Positions 19,505-29,095 of a DNA stretch of 64,000 nt are shown in pieces. The stretch spans positions 124,001-188,000 of the forward strand of contig CACNQD010000003.1 in assembly GCA_902622545.1 (NCBI GenBank), read 5' to 3'. The notes beneath the pieces are model-generated. The model was not told where the DNA came from and made no database searches. It was given only the letters and a program-made list of their open reading frames with translations. The translations under genes were made by a program, and so were the position numbers. Every line of letters starts with the position of its first letter. Position 1 is the stretch's first letter. Source of the stretch: an uncultured Pelagibacteraceae bacterium. GTDB lineage: Bacteria > Pseudomonadota > Alphaproteobacteria > Pelagibacterales > Pelagibacteraceae.

Positions 19505-21730
19505 TTAATATAAAGGATCGTTTAGAAAAAAATCTTTTATGTTTATCGGTTCTTGTTTGAGAATGTATCTATACACATTATAATTTTCTAATACTCTTTG
19601 AACATAATTTCTAGTCTCTTTAAATTTTATAAGTTCAATCCAATCTACATAATTAATTTGATTTTTTTGAGGATTTTTATTTAATTTTTTCCAATATCTG
19701 ACTCTTTTAGGACCTGCATTATATGCTGCGATTGCGAATGGATATGATCCGTCATATTCTAATATTAAACCTGCCAAATAATGAGAGCCTAATTTAATAT
19801 TATAATTTGGATCTTGAGTTAATCTAGATTTTGAGTAAGGTAATTTGGCTTGTTTTGCTACGACTTTAGCCGTATATGTCATAAGTTGCATCATGCCTTT
19901 TGCTCCAGCATGACTATTTGCTTTAGAATCAAATTCACTTTCTTGTCTTATAACTGCTAAAATCAAAGCTTGATCAGGTATTTTTCTTCCTGCAACATAT
20001 TTTGGTGTGTTAATTATTGGATAATTATACTTGTTATGAAATCTTTTTTCATATGATGCTATTTTAGAAATTTGTATTGCAAAATCATACCTTCCTATAT
20101 CTGTTGCAAGTTGTGCAGATAATAGTTCACTTCCTAATTCAATGTTATCTAGAGCTAGATGTCTTAAAATATGCTTTGTATATTTATCTTTATCTAGTTC
20201 ATAAAGTAAATATACAAGTTTATATAAATCCTTTTTTAAAAAAGTCTTTCTGTAATTTTCATCTACATCTAAAGATTTAGATAAGTTATATTTTTCATTT
20301 TTGAAAATTTTTAGATGAGATAATTGACCATAATATGTAGTAGGATATGTAGATGCAATTTTATAATATTTGTTTGCAGTAACTGTGTCATTTAAAACTT
20401 CATAACTTCTAGCAAGCCAATAAGCGCCTCTAGATAAACTTATAGGATATCCCACATTTTCATAAAAAGATTTAAAATGTTCACGGGCTCTTAATGGGTC
20501 GTTTAAAAAACTTAGAGAAATCCAACCACTTAACCATTCGGCTTCAGCAAACTCAGGTGTACCTTTGTCTAAGGCATGATCATTGACAATTTCATAAGAA
20601 GTTTGATATTTTTTTTTGTATATAAGAGATCTGGCGATAATTGATCTTTCTTTCCACCATTTATCAGGTCTTACCAAATAATTTTTGTTATTTTTTATTT
20701 TTAACAATATTTCTAACGAACTATCGACTCTACCTCTTTTTCTTCTCCATTTTAATCTATCATAATTTAAACCTGAATCATCTTTAAACTTTTCTGGAAC
20801 TTTTGATATTGCAGCATCTACTCCATAAGATTTACTCATCAAAAGCTGTCTTGCGTTATAAAGTGCTTGATAGTCTTTAGGCAAATATCTTAACATTCTT
20901 TTAAGATCCCAATATTTATTTTCCCATGCTAAATAATCGGCTCTTTTAATATGATCCTCAGATTTTAGATATTTATTAAATTTTTTCTTATATGTTCTTA
21001 ACTCATTTTTGTTAAGTTCTGCTCTGATCCATCCTTTTTTAATTAAATTTATACCACCCGCTATATTTCCCTCTTTTATTAAACTTTCTCCTAGTATCAT
21101 CTCACCGAATCCACTCAGCGGCTCCTTTTCTTCGAATATTTTGAGAATTTTTTTTGGACTTATGTTTTTTGTAGATAATTTTTTTTCAGATAAATATTCA
21201 ACTCTTCCAATTCTTGGATATGTCTTATTTTTTTCAAGGAATTCACGATAAAGGCTATAATCAGCATTATTGCTTCTTTCTAATAAATATCTCCAAACAA
21301 TAAAATTATATATTGATTTATCCTTTGCTTTTTTTGATAATTTAATTGCTGTTTCCCATTTTCTTTTTTCCATAAGAGAAATAGATTTTTTTGCTATTTC
21401 AAAGTCTTTTTTGCTATAATATTTTGATTTTAGAATTTTAGTTTTCTTTTCAATTTTTTTGGTAATCACCAATGGTTTGCTTTCAGGTAAAATAATTCCT
21501 AAAATATTTTTCTTTTCGTCTTCCTTTTTGGCATTGATCTCGTCTTTTTTATCTAATGCAGGTTTTTTTAACGGTAAAATTTCACTTTTAAGCTCACTAA
21601 TAACTTTTTTTTTAGTACTAATTTCTGGTTTTTTCTTTGGTATAATTAAACTTTCACTAAACACATTAGATGATAAAATTACGAAATAGAATATTGTAAT
21701 TATAATGGGTATTTTTTTATATTTGTTCAT
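19505..21730 (-). CDS. slt: Soluble lytic murein transglycosylase (Slt70-like)
   Basis: This periplasmic enzyme cleaves peptidoglycan glycan strands, forming 1,6-anhydro-MurNAc ends. The 741 residues comprise a signal sequence (about 1-27), a low-complexity Lys/Pro stretch with PKKKPE- and LPLKKP-type repeats, a long alpha-helical superhelix and a C-terminal lysozyme-like domain. The catalytic Glu sits in RQESEFDSKA, followed by GAKGMMQLM and AAYNAGPKRV. The gene is divergent from dapA with about 40 bp between starts. Confidence 0.93.
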   Translation of the reverse strand: MNKYKKIPIIITIFYFVILSSNVFSESLIIPKKKPEISTKKKVISELKSEILPLKKPALDKKDEINAKKEDEKKNILGIILPESKPLVITKKIEKKTKILKSKYYSKKDFEIAKKSISLMEKRKWETAIKLSKKAKDKSIYNFIVWRYLLERSNNADYSLYREFLEKNKTYPRIGRVEYLSEKKLSTKNISPKKILKIFEEKEPLSGFGEMILGESLIKEGNIAGGINLIKKGWIRAELNKNELRTYKKKFNKYLKSEDHIKRADYLAWENKYWDLKRMLRYLPKDYQALYNARQLLMSKSYGVDAAISKVPEKFKDDSGLNYDRLKWRRKRGRVDSSLEILLKIKNNKNYLVRPDKWWKERSIIARSLIYKKKYQTSYEIVNDHALDKGTPEFAEAEWLSGWISLSFLNDPLRAREHFKSFYENVGYPISLSRGAYWLARSYEVLNDTVTANKYYKIASTYPTTYYGQLSHLKIFKNEKYNLSKSLDVDENYRKTFLKKDLYKLVYLLYELDKDKYTKHILRHLALDNIELGSELLSAQLATDIGRYDFAIQISKIASYEKRFHNKYNYPIINTPKYVAGRKIPDQALILAVIRQESEFDSKANSHAGAKGMMQLMTYTAKVVAKQAKLPYSKSRLTQDPNYNIKLGSHYLAGLILEYDGSYPFAIAAYNAGPKRVRYWKKLNKNPQKNQINYVDWIELIKFKETRNYVQRVLENYNVYRYILKQEPINIKDFFLNDPLY

Positions 21731-21771
21731 AATTTTAGTAAATGAATCGATAATTTATGTTATAAGTTCAT

Positions 21772-22656
21772 ATGTTTAAAGGATCAAATGTTGCTTTAAT
21801 AACTCCTTTTAAGGATAATATATTAGACGAAGAAAACTATATAAAACTAATTAATTTTCATATCAAAAACGGCACCAATGGGTTAGTTCCCGCAGGAACC
21901 ACAGGAGAGTCTCCTACATTAAGTCATAATGAACATGAAAAAGTAATTGAAATATGCATAAAAGAGTCTGGAGGTAAAGTTCCAGTAATAGCCGGAACAG
22001 GATCAAATTCAACCGAAGAAGCTGTTTCATTGACAAAGCATGCTGAAAAAGCTGGAGCTGATGGAGTATTGGTAGTTACGCCTTATTATAATAAACCTAC
22101 ACAAGAAGGTTTGTATCGTCACTATAAAGCCATTAATGACAACACCAGCTTACCAATAATAATCTATAACATACCAAGCAGATGTGTAATTGACATGTCA
22201 GTAGACACAATGGCCAAATTGTTTGAACTTAAAAATATAGCGGGAGTTAAAGATGCTACTGGAGATCTAAATAGGTTAGACCAAACTATTAAAAAGTTAG
22301 GACCAGAATTCATTCAGTTAACAGGTGAGGACGGTTTAGCGTTTGAATTTAACAAAAGGGGAGGAGTAGGTATAATTTCTGTTACAGCAAATATTGCTCC
22401 AAAACAGTGTTCTGAAATGCAGAGATTATCAAAATCTAATAAAGACCAAGATATTAAAGAAGCTGAGACGATTGATAAAAATTTACAACCATTACATAAA
22501 GCATTGTTTATTGAAAGCAATCCTGCTCCAGTAAAATATGCCGCAAAAATTTTGGGATTATGTAGTGATGAAATTAGATTACCATTGGTAAATATTAAAG
22601 AGGAAACTAAAAAAGAAGTTGATAAAGCATTGTCAATGGCAAAATTATTAAGTTAA
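21772..22656 (+). CDS. dapA: 4-hydroxy-tetrahydrodipicolinate synthase
   Basis: DapA condenses pyruvate with aspartate semialdehyde, the first committed step to lysine and meso-diaminopimelate. The 294 residues are normal length. TTGESPTLS near 44-52, the YYNKP tyrosine region and the Schiff-base lysine in AGVKDATG (near 158-165) are all present. Its stop overlaps the smpB ATG by one base. Confidence 0.97.
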   Translation: MFKGSNVALITPFKDNILDEENYIKLINFHIKNGTNGLVPAGTTGESPTLSHNEHEKVIEICIKESGGKVPVIAGTGSNSTEEAVSLTKHAEKAGADGVLVVTPYYNKPTQEGLYRHYKAINDNTSLPIIIYNIPSRCVIDMSVDTMAKLFELKNIAGVKDATGDLNRLDQTIKKLGPEFIQLTGEDGLAFEFNKRGGVGIISVTANIAPKQCSEMQRLSKSNKDQDIKEAETIDKNLQPLHKALFIESNPAPVKYAAKILGLCSDEIRLPLVNIKEETKKEVDKALSMAKLLS

Positions 22657-23126
22657 TGAAAAATAAAGCCAATTCTGGTTTAAAAATAATTTGTTTAAAC
22701 AGAAAAGCGTCTTTCAATTATTTTTTTGAGGATTTGTATGAAGCAGGATTAATTCTCAAAGGTTCAGAAATTAAATCAGTAAGAAATGGCAAAGTAAATA
22801 TTGCAGAAGCATACGCGATTGAAAGAGATGGTGAGTTATATTTGATTAATTCTCATATATCATCATATAAACAAGCAAGCCTATTAAATCATAATCCCAT
22901 TGATGAAAGAAAACTATTACTAAATAAAAAAGAGATTAATAAATTAATAGGTAAAATGCAAAGAGAAGGGTTTACATTAATACCTACAAAAATGTATTTT
23001 AAAAAAGGAAAAGCAAAAATTGAAATAGCAGTTGCAAAAGGTAAAAAACAATATGATAAAAGACAAGCAATTAAAAGAAAAGATTGGAATAGAGACAAAG
23101 CAAGATACTTTAGAAAATCCTCATAA
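22656..23126 (+). CDS. smpB: SsrA (tmRNA)-binding protein
   Basis: SmpB carries tmRNA to stalled ribosomes for trans-translation. The 156 residues show the beta-barrel core ([14 protein letters not shown] near 31-44, and the [10 protein letters not shown] region) and a basic C-terminal tail ending KARYFRKSS that enters the mRNA channel. Its 3' end overlaps folK by at least about 74 bp. No tmRNA gene was found in the window. Confidence 0.97.
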   Translation: MKNKANSGLKIICLNRKASFNYFFEDLYEAGLILKGSEIKSVRNGKVNIAEAYAIERDGELYLINSHISSYKQASLLNHNPIDERKLLLNKKEINKLIGKMQREGFTLIPTKMYFKKGKAKIEIAVAKGKKQYDKRQAIKRKDWNRDKARYFRKSS

Positions 23127-23604
23127 AGCAGTTTATTTAGGAATCGGTTCAAATGTTGGAAATAGAATAAATAACATCAATAATGCATGCTATTTATTAA
23201 GTAATTTTTGTTCAATATATAAAGTCTCATATTATTATGAGACCAATTCCTGGCCAGATGAAAATTATCCAAAATATCTAAATATAATTTTGAAATGTAA
23301 AACTAAATTAAATCCATTTTTATTGATAAAGAAACTTAAAAAAATTGAAAAAAAACTCGGTAGAAAAAAAAATATAAAGAATTTTCCAAGAACATGCGAT
23401 ATTGATATAATAGATTTTAAAGGTCTTAAATTTCAAGAAAAAAATCTACAGGTACCACATCCTAGTTTATCAAAACGTAATTTTGTATTAGTGCCTTTAT
23501 TTGAAATTGAAAAAGGGTGGATATATCCTAAAACTAACACAACAATTGATAAATTAATTAAAAATCTTGATATAAAGTCTCTTAGAAGTATTAAAATTTA
23601 TTAA
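23053..23604 (+). CDS. folK: 2-amino-4-hydroxy-6-hydroxymethyldihydropteridine pyrophosphokinase
   Basis: HPPK transfers pyrophosphate from ATP to hydroxymethyl-dihydropterin in folate synthesis. The core [11 protein letters not shown], the late motif [10 protein letters not shown] and [12 protein letters not shown] identify it. Homologues usually start only a few residues before the YLGIGSN strand, but no ATG/GTG/TTG lies there. The nearest in-frame starts are ATGs at 23053 and 23032, deep inside smpB, giving an unusual Lys/Glu-rich leader of about 26-33 residues. The start is therefore uncertain; a rare ATT at 23083 is also conceivable. Confidence 0.9.
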   Translation: MIKDKQLKEKIGIETKQDTLENPHKAVYLGIGSNVGNRINNINNACYLLSNFCSIYKVSYYYETNSWPDENYPKYLNIILKCKTKLNPFLLIKKLKKIEKKLGRKKNIKNFPRTCDIDIIDFKGLKFQEKNLQVPHPSLSKRNFVLVPLFEIEKGWIYPKTNTTIDKLIKNLDIKSLRSIKIY

Positions 23605-23624
23605 AAGAAATGGTATAAATAGAC

Positions 23625-25385
23625 ATGTTAAAATCCGAAGAATTAATTAATAAAGTAAAAGAGTACAATAAGTTTTTAAATCCTGATGCATTAACAAAGG
23701 CATACAATTTTGCTCTTGATGCTCATAAAAAACAGAAAAGGGACGAGGGTGTTCCATATATTAATCATCCCGTTGCTGTAGCAGATATATTGTCTGATTT
23801 GAAACTGGATAGTGCTACAATAACAACAGGTCTTCTCCATGACACTATTGAAGATACTCATGCCACGTATCAAACTATTAAGGTGGAATTCGGTCAAGAA
23901 GTTGCTGATTTAGTTGAAGGTGTTACAAAAATATCTGTTTTTGAAAATCAAGCAATAGCTGATCAAGATAAAAAAAAATTTACTAAAGCAGAAAATTTTA
24001 GAAAGTTAATCATAGCTACATCTAAAGATATCAGAGTTTTGTTAGTTAAAATTGCAGACAGATTACATAATATGAGAACTATAAAATATCTTAAAGATGA
24101 TAATAAGAAAATTAGAAAGGCACAAGAAACTATGGAGATTTATGCACCCCTTGCAGATAGAATGGGTATGAACAGAATAAGAGATGAATTGGAGGATCTT
24201 TCTTTTGAAGTATTAAATAATGAGGCAAGAACATTAATCAAAAATAGATTAGATGAAATAAAATATAATAATTTAATTAACTTCAAATCTCTATCAGAGG
24301 AATTTACTAAAATTCTTAATAATTCAAATATAGAAGTTAAAATTTTTGGAAGAGAAAAAACACCTTTTTCTATTTGGAGGAAAATTCAAAAAAAAAGAAC
24401 TTCTTTAGAACAAATAACTGATATAATAGGTTTTAGAGTGATTGTTAATAGTGTAACTGATTGCTATAAAGCTTTAGGTGTTTTTCATTCAAAATGGAAT
24501 TGCATACCAGGGAGGTTTAAAGATTATATATCTTCTCCAAAAATTAATAAATACCAATCATTACATACTGCAATAATTGGCCCGAATAAAAGACCTATTG
24601 AAATTCAATTAAGAACAATGCAAATGCATGAATTTGCACAAAGAGGTATAGCCTCACATTGGAAATATAAATCAAATGAAAGATTTAATTTATTAACCTG
24701 GAAAGAATATGATTGGCTTAAAGACTTAGTTGATATTATTGAAAGAAATGAAAATCCTGAACATTATTTTGAATATACAAAACTCCAAATGTTTCAAGAA
24801 AATGTCTTTTGTTTTACTCCAAAAGGATCTGTAATAAAATTACCAAAAAATGCTACACCTATTGATTTTGCCTATGCTGTTCATACACAAGTAGGAGACA
24901 CAGCCATTGGTTGTGAAATTAATGGTAAAGAAAGCCCTCTACAAAGTGAGTTGAGGAATGGAGATGTAATTAAAATTTTAACATCCAAAAAAGTTTCACC
25001 ATCACTACATTGGCTTTCATCGACTAAAACTGGAAAAGCTCGCTCTGCAATAAGAAAATATTGGCAATATAGAGAAAATACAAAGCATATCGATAAAAAA
25101 TATAATACATCATTGTGGGTATCGTTACCAGATAAACCAGGAATTTTAGGTGATGTTACCTCTTTAGTTGGGCAAAATGAAATTAATATCTCCAGTGTAG
25201 AAATGACAGAAAAAACCAAAACCTCAATAAATTTTAAATTTAATTTGATTATTTCTGATCTCAAGAACTTTACAAAACTTTTAAGTGAGTTAAAACAGAG
25301 GCAGTATAGGTTTAAAATAATTAGACATACTAATAAAAAATATGCTTTCTTTAAAAAACTCTTTAAAGGTCTTAAAAAAAACTAA
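23625..25385 (+). CDS. spoT: Bifunctional (p)ppGpp synthetase/hydrolase, shortened RelA/SpoT
   Basis: This long RSH enzyme makes and degrades the alarmone (p)ppGpp. The hydrolase HD domain looks intact (H48 in YINHPVAV, HD at 72-73 in LLHDTIEDT). The synthetase has the RSH motifs (GREKTPFSIWRK, FKDYISSPKINKYQSLHT, IEIQLRT). A TGS domain follows (CFTPKGSVIKLPK, near 385-445), then only about 40 residues of the helical region before a C-terminal ACT domain (LWVSLPDKPGILG). At 586 residues it is over 100 shorter than E. coli SpoT (702). Most of the helical region and the conserved-cysteine/zinc-finger domain are missing. There is no sign of a frameshift. Confidence 0.95.
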   Translation: MLKSEELINKVKEYNKFLNPDALTKAYNFALDAHKKQKRDEGVPYINHPVAVADILSDLKLDSATITTGLLHDTIEDTHATYQTIKVEFGQEVADLVEGVTKISVFENQAIADQDKKKFTKAENFRKLIIATSKDIRVLLVKIADRLHNMRTIKYLKDDNKKIRKAQETMEIYAPLADRMGMNRIRDELEDLSFEVLNNEARTLIKNRLDEIKYNNLINFKSLSEEFTKILNNSNIEVKIFGREKTPFSIWRKIQKKRTSLEQITDIIGFRVIVNSVTDCYKALGVFHSKWNCIPGRFKDYISSPKINKYQSLHTAIIGPNKRPIEIQLRTMQMHEFAQRGIASHWKYKSNERFNLLTWKEYDWLKDLVDIIERNENPEHYFEYTKLQMFQENVFCFTPKGSVIKLPKNATPIDFAYAVHTQVGDTAIGCEINGKESPLQSELRNGDVIKILTSKKVSPSLHWLSSTKTGKARSAIRKYWQYRENTKHIDKKYNTSLWVSLPDKPGILGDVTSLVGQNEINISSVEMTEKTKTSINFKFNLIISDLKNFTKLLSELKQRQYRFKIIRHTNKKYAFFKKLFKGLKKN

Positions 25386-25923
25386 TGCCTTATTGGAAGG
25401 CCATTTTATTTTGTCTTCCGGTCTTCATTCAACACAATATATCCAATGCGCTAAACTTTTAAGTTATCCAAAACTTTCTGAAAAATTTATAAGATCGCTT
25501 GCATCCAAGATTAAAAAAAAAATCAAGAAAATTGATATTGTGCTTTCACCAGCTATGGGTGGTATTATTATTGGTTATGAAATAGGAAAATTACTTGGTA
25601 AAGAAACTATATTTTGTGAGAGAGTAAATAAAAAATTTACTTTAAGGAGAGGATTTTCTATTAAAAAAAATTCTAACGTTCTTATTGTTGAAGATGTTAT
25701 TACTACAGGTAAATCAAGTTTAGAGTGTGTTAAATTAATTAAAAAATCTAATGCTAAACTAGTTGGTTTTGCCTGCTTAATTGATAGAACATCAAAGACA
25801 AAATTAAAAAATAGAATAATTTCTCAAGTTAAATTAAAAATACCAACTTATAACAAAAAAAGCTTACCTTCTTTTATTAAAGAAATACCTGTAACCAAAC
25901 CAGGTAGCAGGTTTTTAAAATGA
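25342..25923 (+). CDS. pyrE: Orotate phosphoribosyltransferase
   Basis: PyrE joins orotate to PRPP to give OMP in pyrimidine synthesis. The PRPP-binding signature VLIVEDVITTGKSS (near 113-126) and the N-terminal GHFILSSGLHS (substrate loop) are clear. The 193 residues are near family length. The start lies 44 bp inside spoT and the end overlaps pdxJ by 4 bp, so it belongs to a tightly packed operon. The Lys-rich N-terminal dozen residues may be dispensable, but no better start exists before GHFILSSG. Confidence 0.95.
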   Translation: MLSLKNSLKVLKKTNALLEGHFILSSGLHSTQYIQCAKLLSYPKLSEKFIRSLASKIKKKIKKIDIVLSPAMGGIIIGYEIGKLLGKETIFCERVNKKFTLRRGFSIKKNSNVLIVEDVITTGKSSLECVKLIKKSNAKLVGFACLIDRTSKTKLKNRIISQVKLKIPTYNKKSLPSFIKEIPVTKPGSRFLK

Positions 25924-26633
25924 CCAAATTAGGTATAAACATAGATCATGTAGCTACTTTAAGGAACGCTAGGGGAGAAGATCATCCAAACATTATTAAA
26001 ATTGCTAAAATCGTTAAAGACTCAGGTGCAGACTCTATTACAGTTCACCTAAGAGAGGACAGAAGACACATAAAAGATAAAGACTTAAAAATGTTATGTA
26101 GAAAAAAATATCTAATAAATATGGAAATGGCTGCCAACATTAAGATGATGAATATTGCAATTAGAAATAATCCTAAATTTGTTTGTATAGTACCTGAAAA
26201 ACGAAATGAAATTACAACGGAAGGCGGTTTAAACTTAAATAAGAATTTTAATTTATTAAAAAAGATAGTCAAAAATTTAAATAAAAAAAAAATAAGAACA
26301 AGTTTATTTATAGACCCTACAATTAAAAATATCAGATTATCTAAAAAAATAGGTGCAAAATGTGTGGAGCTTCACACTGGAAAAATTTCTAGACTAGTTA
26401 AAGATAACAAAAATTTTTTAGACGAATTAAATAAAATTAAAAAATGTTCCAAATTTGGAACAGATAATAATATAGAAATTCATGCTGGCCATGGACTAGA
26501 CTATAAAACAACAAAATTATTAACTAAAATTTCTAATATTAGTGAATATAATATTGGTCATTTTATTATAGGTGAAAGTATTAAAGTTGGTATATCTAAA
26601 GTTATACGAAATTTTAAAAAAATTATTAAATAA
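25920..26633 (+). CDS. pdxJ: Pyridoxine 5'-phosphate synthase
   Basis: PdxJ closes the pyridoxine ring from 3-amino-2-oxopropyl phosphate and deoxyxylulose 5-phosphate. The start LGINIDHVATLRNARG, the HLREDRRHI loop, ELHTGK and HAGHGLDY are diagnostic. The 237 residues are normal length. It begins inside the pyrE stop (ATGA) and is followed 3 bp later by acpS, the classic pdxJ-acpS-lepB-rnc order of alphaproteobacteria. Confidence 0.97.
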   Translation: MTKLGINIDHVATLRNARGEDHPNIIKIAKIVKDSGADSITVHLREDRRHIKDKDLKMLCRKKYLINMEMAANIKMMNIAIRNNPKFVCIVPEKRNEITTEGGLNLNKNFNLLKKIVKNLNKKKIRTSLFIDPTIKNIRLSKKIGAKCVELHTGKISRLVKDNKNFLDELNKIKKCSKFGTDNNIEIHAGHGLDYKTTKLLTKISNISEYNIGHFIIGESIKVGISKVIRNFKKIIK

Positions 26634-26635
26634 AA

Positions 26636-27025
26636 ATGAAAATTTTTGGTATTGGTGTCGACATTGTAGAAAATAATCGTTTTAAAAAACTAATTAAAAA
26701 AAAAAAATTTATTAATCGTATTTGTAGTCCCAAAGAAATACATAATTACAAAAAGAATAATAAAAAAATTTCCTATTTGTCTAAAAGATTTTCTGCTAAA
26801 GAAGCATTTGTAAAAGCTTTAGGTAGTGGTTTTAGAAATAAAATATGTTTTAATGATATCTCAATTTTAAATGATAAAAGAGGAAAACCATATTTTTTAT
26901 TTAATCAAAAAATTAAAGGAATATTAAAAATTAAATATAAGCTGATTAAATTTAAAGCACATTTATCATTATCAGATGAAAAAAAACATTCGATCTCATA
27001 TGTTATTTTACAAAAAATAAAATGA
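26636..27025 (+). CDS. acpS: Holo-[acyl-carrier-protein] synthase
   Basis: AcpS transfers 4'-phosphopantetheine from CoA to acyl carrier protein. The metal-binding IGVDIVENNRF at 6-16 and the second motif RFSAKEAFVKALGSGF near 52-67 are present. At 129 residues it is typical. It overlaps lepB by 4 bp. Confidence 0.95.
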   Translation: MKIFGIGVDIVENNRFKKLIKKKKFINRICSPKEIHNYKKNNKKISYLSKRFSAKEAFVKALGSGFRNKICFNDISILNDKRGKPYFLFNQKIKGILKIKYKLIKFKAHLSLSDEKKHSISYVILQKIK

Positions 27026-27750
27026 AAAAAATAATTATAGATAATTTAATAACAATAATTTATGCCTTGATTATAGCGGTCTTAATAAGATCTTTATTGC
27101 TTCAGCCTTTTTATATTCCATCTTCATCTATGGAACCATCTTTATTGGTAGGTGATAGATTATTTGTTACTAAACTATCATATGGTTATAGCAAACACTC
27201 ATTTCCTTTTAGCTTAGGTCCAATTAAAAATAGAATTTTATTTTCGGAACCTAACCGTGGGGATGTAATTGTTTTTAAAACACCTGCTGATAATAGAACA
27301 GATTATATAAAAAGATTAGTTGGTGTTCCTGATGACAAATTACAATTTATAGATGGTAATTTATATCTAAATGATGTTCAAATTTTAAAGTCAAAAGTAG
27401 TTCATAAATCTAAAATATATTGTGGAAAATCTCCGGTGGAATCTTTTGTTTTTAAAGAGAAATTACTAAATGGAAAAGAATATTTAACCAGCTATTTTAA
27501 AAAAGGTTCTTATCAAAATTCTGATGTTTTTTATGTTCCAAAAGATCATTATTTCTTTTTAGGTGATAATAGGGATTGCTCTAAGGACAGTAGATTTCTT
27601 GCAAGTGTTGGGTTTGTACATAAAGATAATTTAGTAGGGAAGGCGCAATTTATTTTTTTTTCAACCAACATCAGAGAAGGAAGTATATTTGAAATTTGGA
27701 ATTGGAAAAAGATTCTGAGAATTGAAAGGTTTTTTAAAAAGATTAATTAA
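27022..27750 (+). CDS. lepB: Signal peptidase I
   Basis: This inner-membrane serine protease removes Sec and Tat signal peptides. It has one N-terminal membrane helix (about 8-25), the catalytic serine in PSSSMEPS (S36), the general-base lysine in DYIKRLVGVP (near 95), and the conserved box GDNRDCSKDSR. The 242 residues are typical for alphaproteobacteria. Its stop overlaps the rnc start. Confidence 0.96.
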   Translation: MKKIIIDNLITIIYALIIAVLIRSLLLQPFYIPSSSMEPSLLVGDRLFVTKLSYGYSKHSFPFSLGPIKNRILFSEPNRGDVIVFKTPADNRTDYIKRLVGVPDDKLQFIDGNLYLNDVQILKSKVVHKSKIYCGKSPVESFVFKEKLLNGKEYLTSYFKKGSYQNSDVFYVPKDHYFFLGDNRDCSKDSRFLASVGFVHKDNLVGKAQFIFFSTNIREGSIFEIWNWKKILRIERFFKKIN

Positions 27751-28415
27751 TGATTAGAAATCTAACTAATTTTCAAAAAAAAATTGGAATTAATTTTAAT
27801 AATCAAAAACTACTTACGAAATGCTTTACTCATAAAAGTTATGATCCGGTGGAGAATAATGAAAAATTAGAATTTTTAGGTGATAGAGTTTTAGGTTTGA
27901 TTATATCACAAAACTTACTTAAATTTTTTCCTAATGACAAAGAAGGTGATTTAGACAAAAAATTAGCTTCTCTAGTAAATAAAAAACAATGCGCATTAAT
28001 TGCAAAAGATATAAATCTTCAAGAATATATTTTAATAAAAAATTCAAATAATAGAACTAATATTGAAAATAAAGTTTTATCTGATTGTTTAGAGTCAGTC
28101 ATTGGTTGTATTTATTTAGATCAAGGTTTAGAGATAGCAGAAAAATTTATAATTAAAAATTGGCAAAAATATCTAAATAAAAGTCTAATTACTGAAAGAG
28201 ATTCAAAAACAAAATTGCAAGAATATTCCTTAAAAACTTACAAATTGCTTCCAGTTTATAAATTATTAGATAATAGAGGACCAAGACATAAACCATTAAT
28301 AAAAGTATCAGTAAAGATAAAAAATTCTAAAAATATTACAGCAACTGGGAACTCAAAAAAAGAAGCAGAGCAAAAAGCTGCGAAAAAACTTTTAACAAGT
28401 TTAAAGCTATCATGA
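27750..28415 (+). CDS. rnc: Ribonuclease III
   Basis: RNase III cleaves double-stranded RNA and matures rRNA. The signature NEKLEFLGDRVLGLII (near 36-51) and a second acidic cluster DCLESVIGCIYLD (near 112-124) form the active site. A double-stranded RNA-binding domain occupies about 150-221. The 221 residues are normal. It overlaps recO by 4 bp. Confidence 0.97.
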   Translation: MIRNLTNFQKKIGINFNNQKLLTKCFTHKSYDPVENNEKLEFLGDRVLGLIISQNLLKFFPNDKEGDLDKKLASLVNKKQCALIAKDINLQEYILIKNSNNRTNIENKVLSDCLESVIGCIYLDQGLEIAEKFIIKNWQKYLNKSLITERDSKTKLQEYSLKTYKLLPVYKLLDNRGPRHKPLIKVSVKIKNSKNITATGNSKKEAEQKAAKKLLTSLKLS

Positions 28416-29095
28416 TTTGGTCAGACAAAGGTTTTTTATTATCGAAGTTAGCTTTTCAAGAAAATTCTATTATTGCTAATTTTTATACAAAAAATCACGG
28501 TAAATGTTCAGGTATTATATATGGTGCTACGTCTAAAAAAATTAAAAAATATTTAGAGAAAGGTAATGAGTTATATTTAGAGTATAGTTCAAAAAATGAA
28601 AACGCGCTTGGTTATTTTAAGGTTGAAATTATCAACCCTAATACATCAAAATTCTTTTCTGATAAAATAAAATTAAACTGTATAGTATCGACTTTAGAAT
28701 TAATCAAAATCTTGACTGTGGAAGGCCAAGAAAATGTTAAAATATACAAACTTATTGATGAATTGTTCATATTGCTTAACAAAGAAAATTGGTCGTATGA
28801 ATATATTTTCTTGGAACTTAATTTATTAAAATTTATAGGTTTTGATCTTAATATCAAGGATTATTGTAAACATGAAATTGTAGATAATATTAAAAGATAT
28901 TATATAGAAAATTCACAAAAAAAAATTATTGTACCTAATTTTCTAGTTGAGGATCATAAAGCTAACAAAATATTTAATAAAGATATATACAACTCACTAA
29001 TTTTGATAAGCGAATATATGAAAAAAAATATATTTACACCAAATAATATAAATTTTCCTATTTCTAGGAAGATTTTTATTAATCAGTTCAAATAA
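28412..29095 (+). CDS. recO: DNA repair protein RecO
   Basis: RecO loads RecA with RecF/RecR and anneals single strands. The N-terminal OB fold (GFLLSKLAFQENSIIANFYTK) and helical C-terminus fit the family at 227 residues. The family's paired zinc-ligand cysteines are not evident (only one Cys, in DYCKH), as in zinc-free RecO forms. The gene ends exactly one base before the converging hemB stop. Confidence 0.88.
   Translation: MIWSDKGFLLSKLAFQENSIIANFYTKNHGKCSGIIYGATSKKIKKYLEKGNELYLEYSSKNENALGYFKVEIINPNTSKFFSDKIKLNCIVSTLELIKILTVEGQENVKIYKLIDELFILLNKENWSYEYIFLELNLLKFIGFDLNIKDYCKHEIVDNIKRYYIENSQKKIIVPNFLVEDHKANKIFNKDIYNSLILISEYMKKNIFTPNNINFPISRKIFINQFK

Noticed and set aside
24881..25264. 127-codon open frame on the minus strand
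   Set aside because: It lies wholly antisense within spoT, whose protein is conserved; it has no recognisable motifs and follows from codon bias on the other strand.
23625..25385. Frameshift as the cause of the short RelA/SpoT
   Set aside because: The frame is continuous from HD to ACT with conserved motifs on both sides; an internal deletion fits better.
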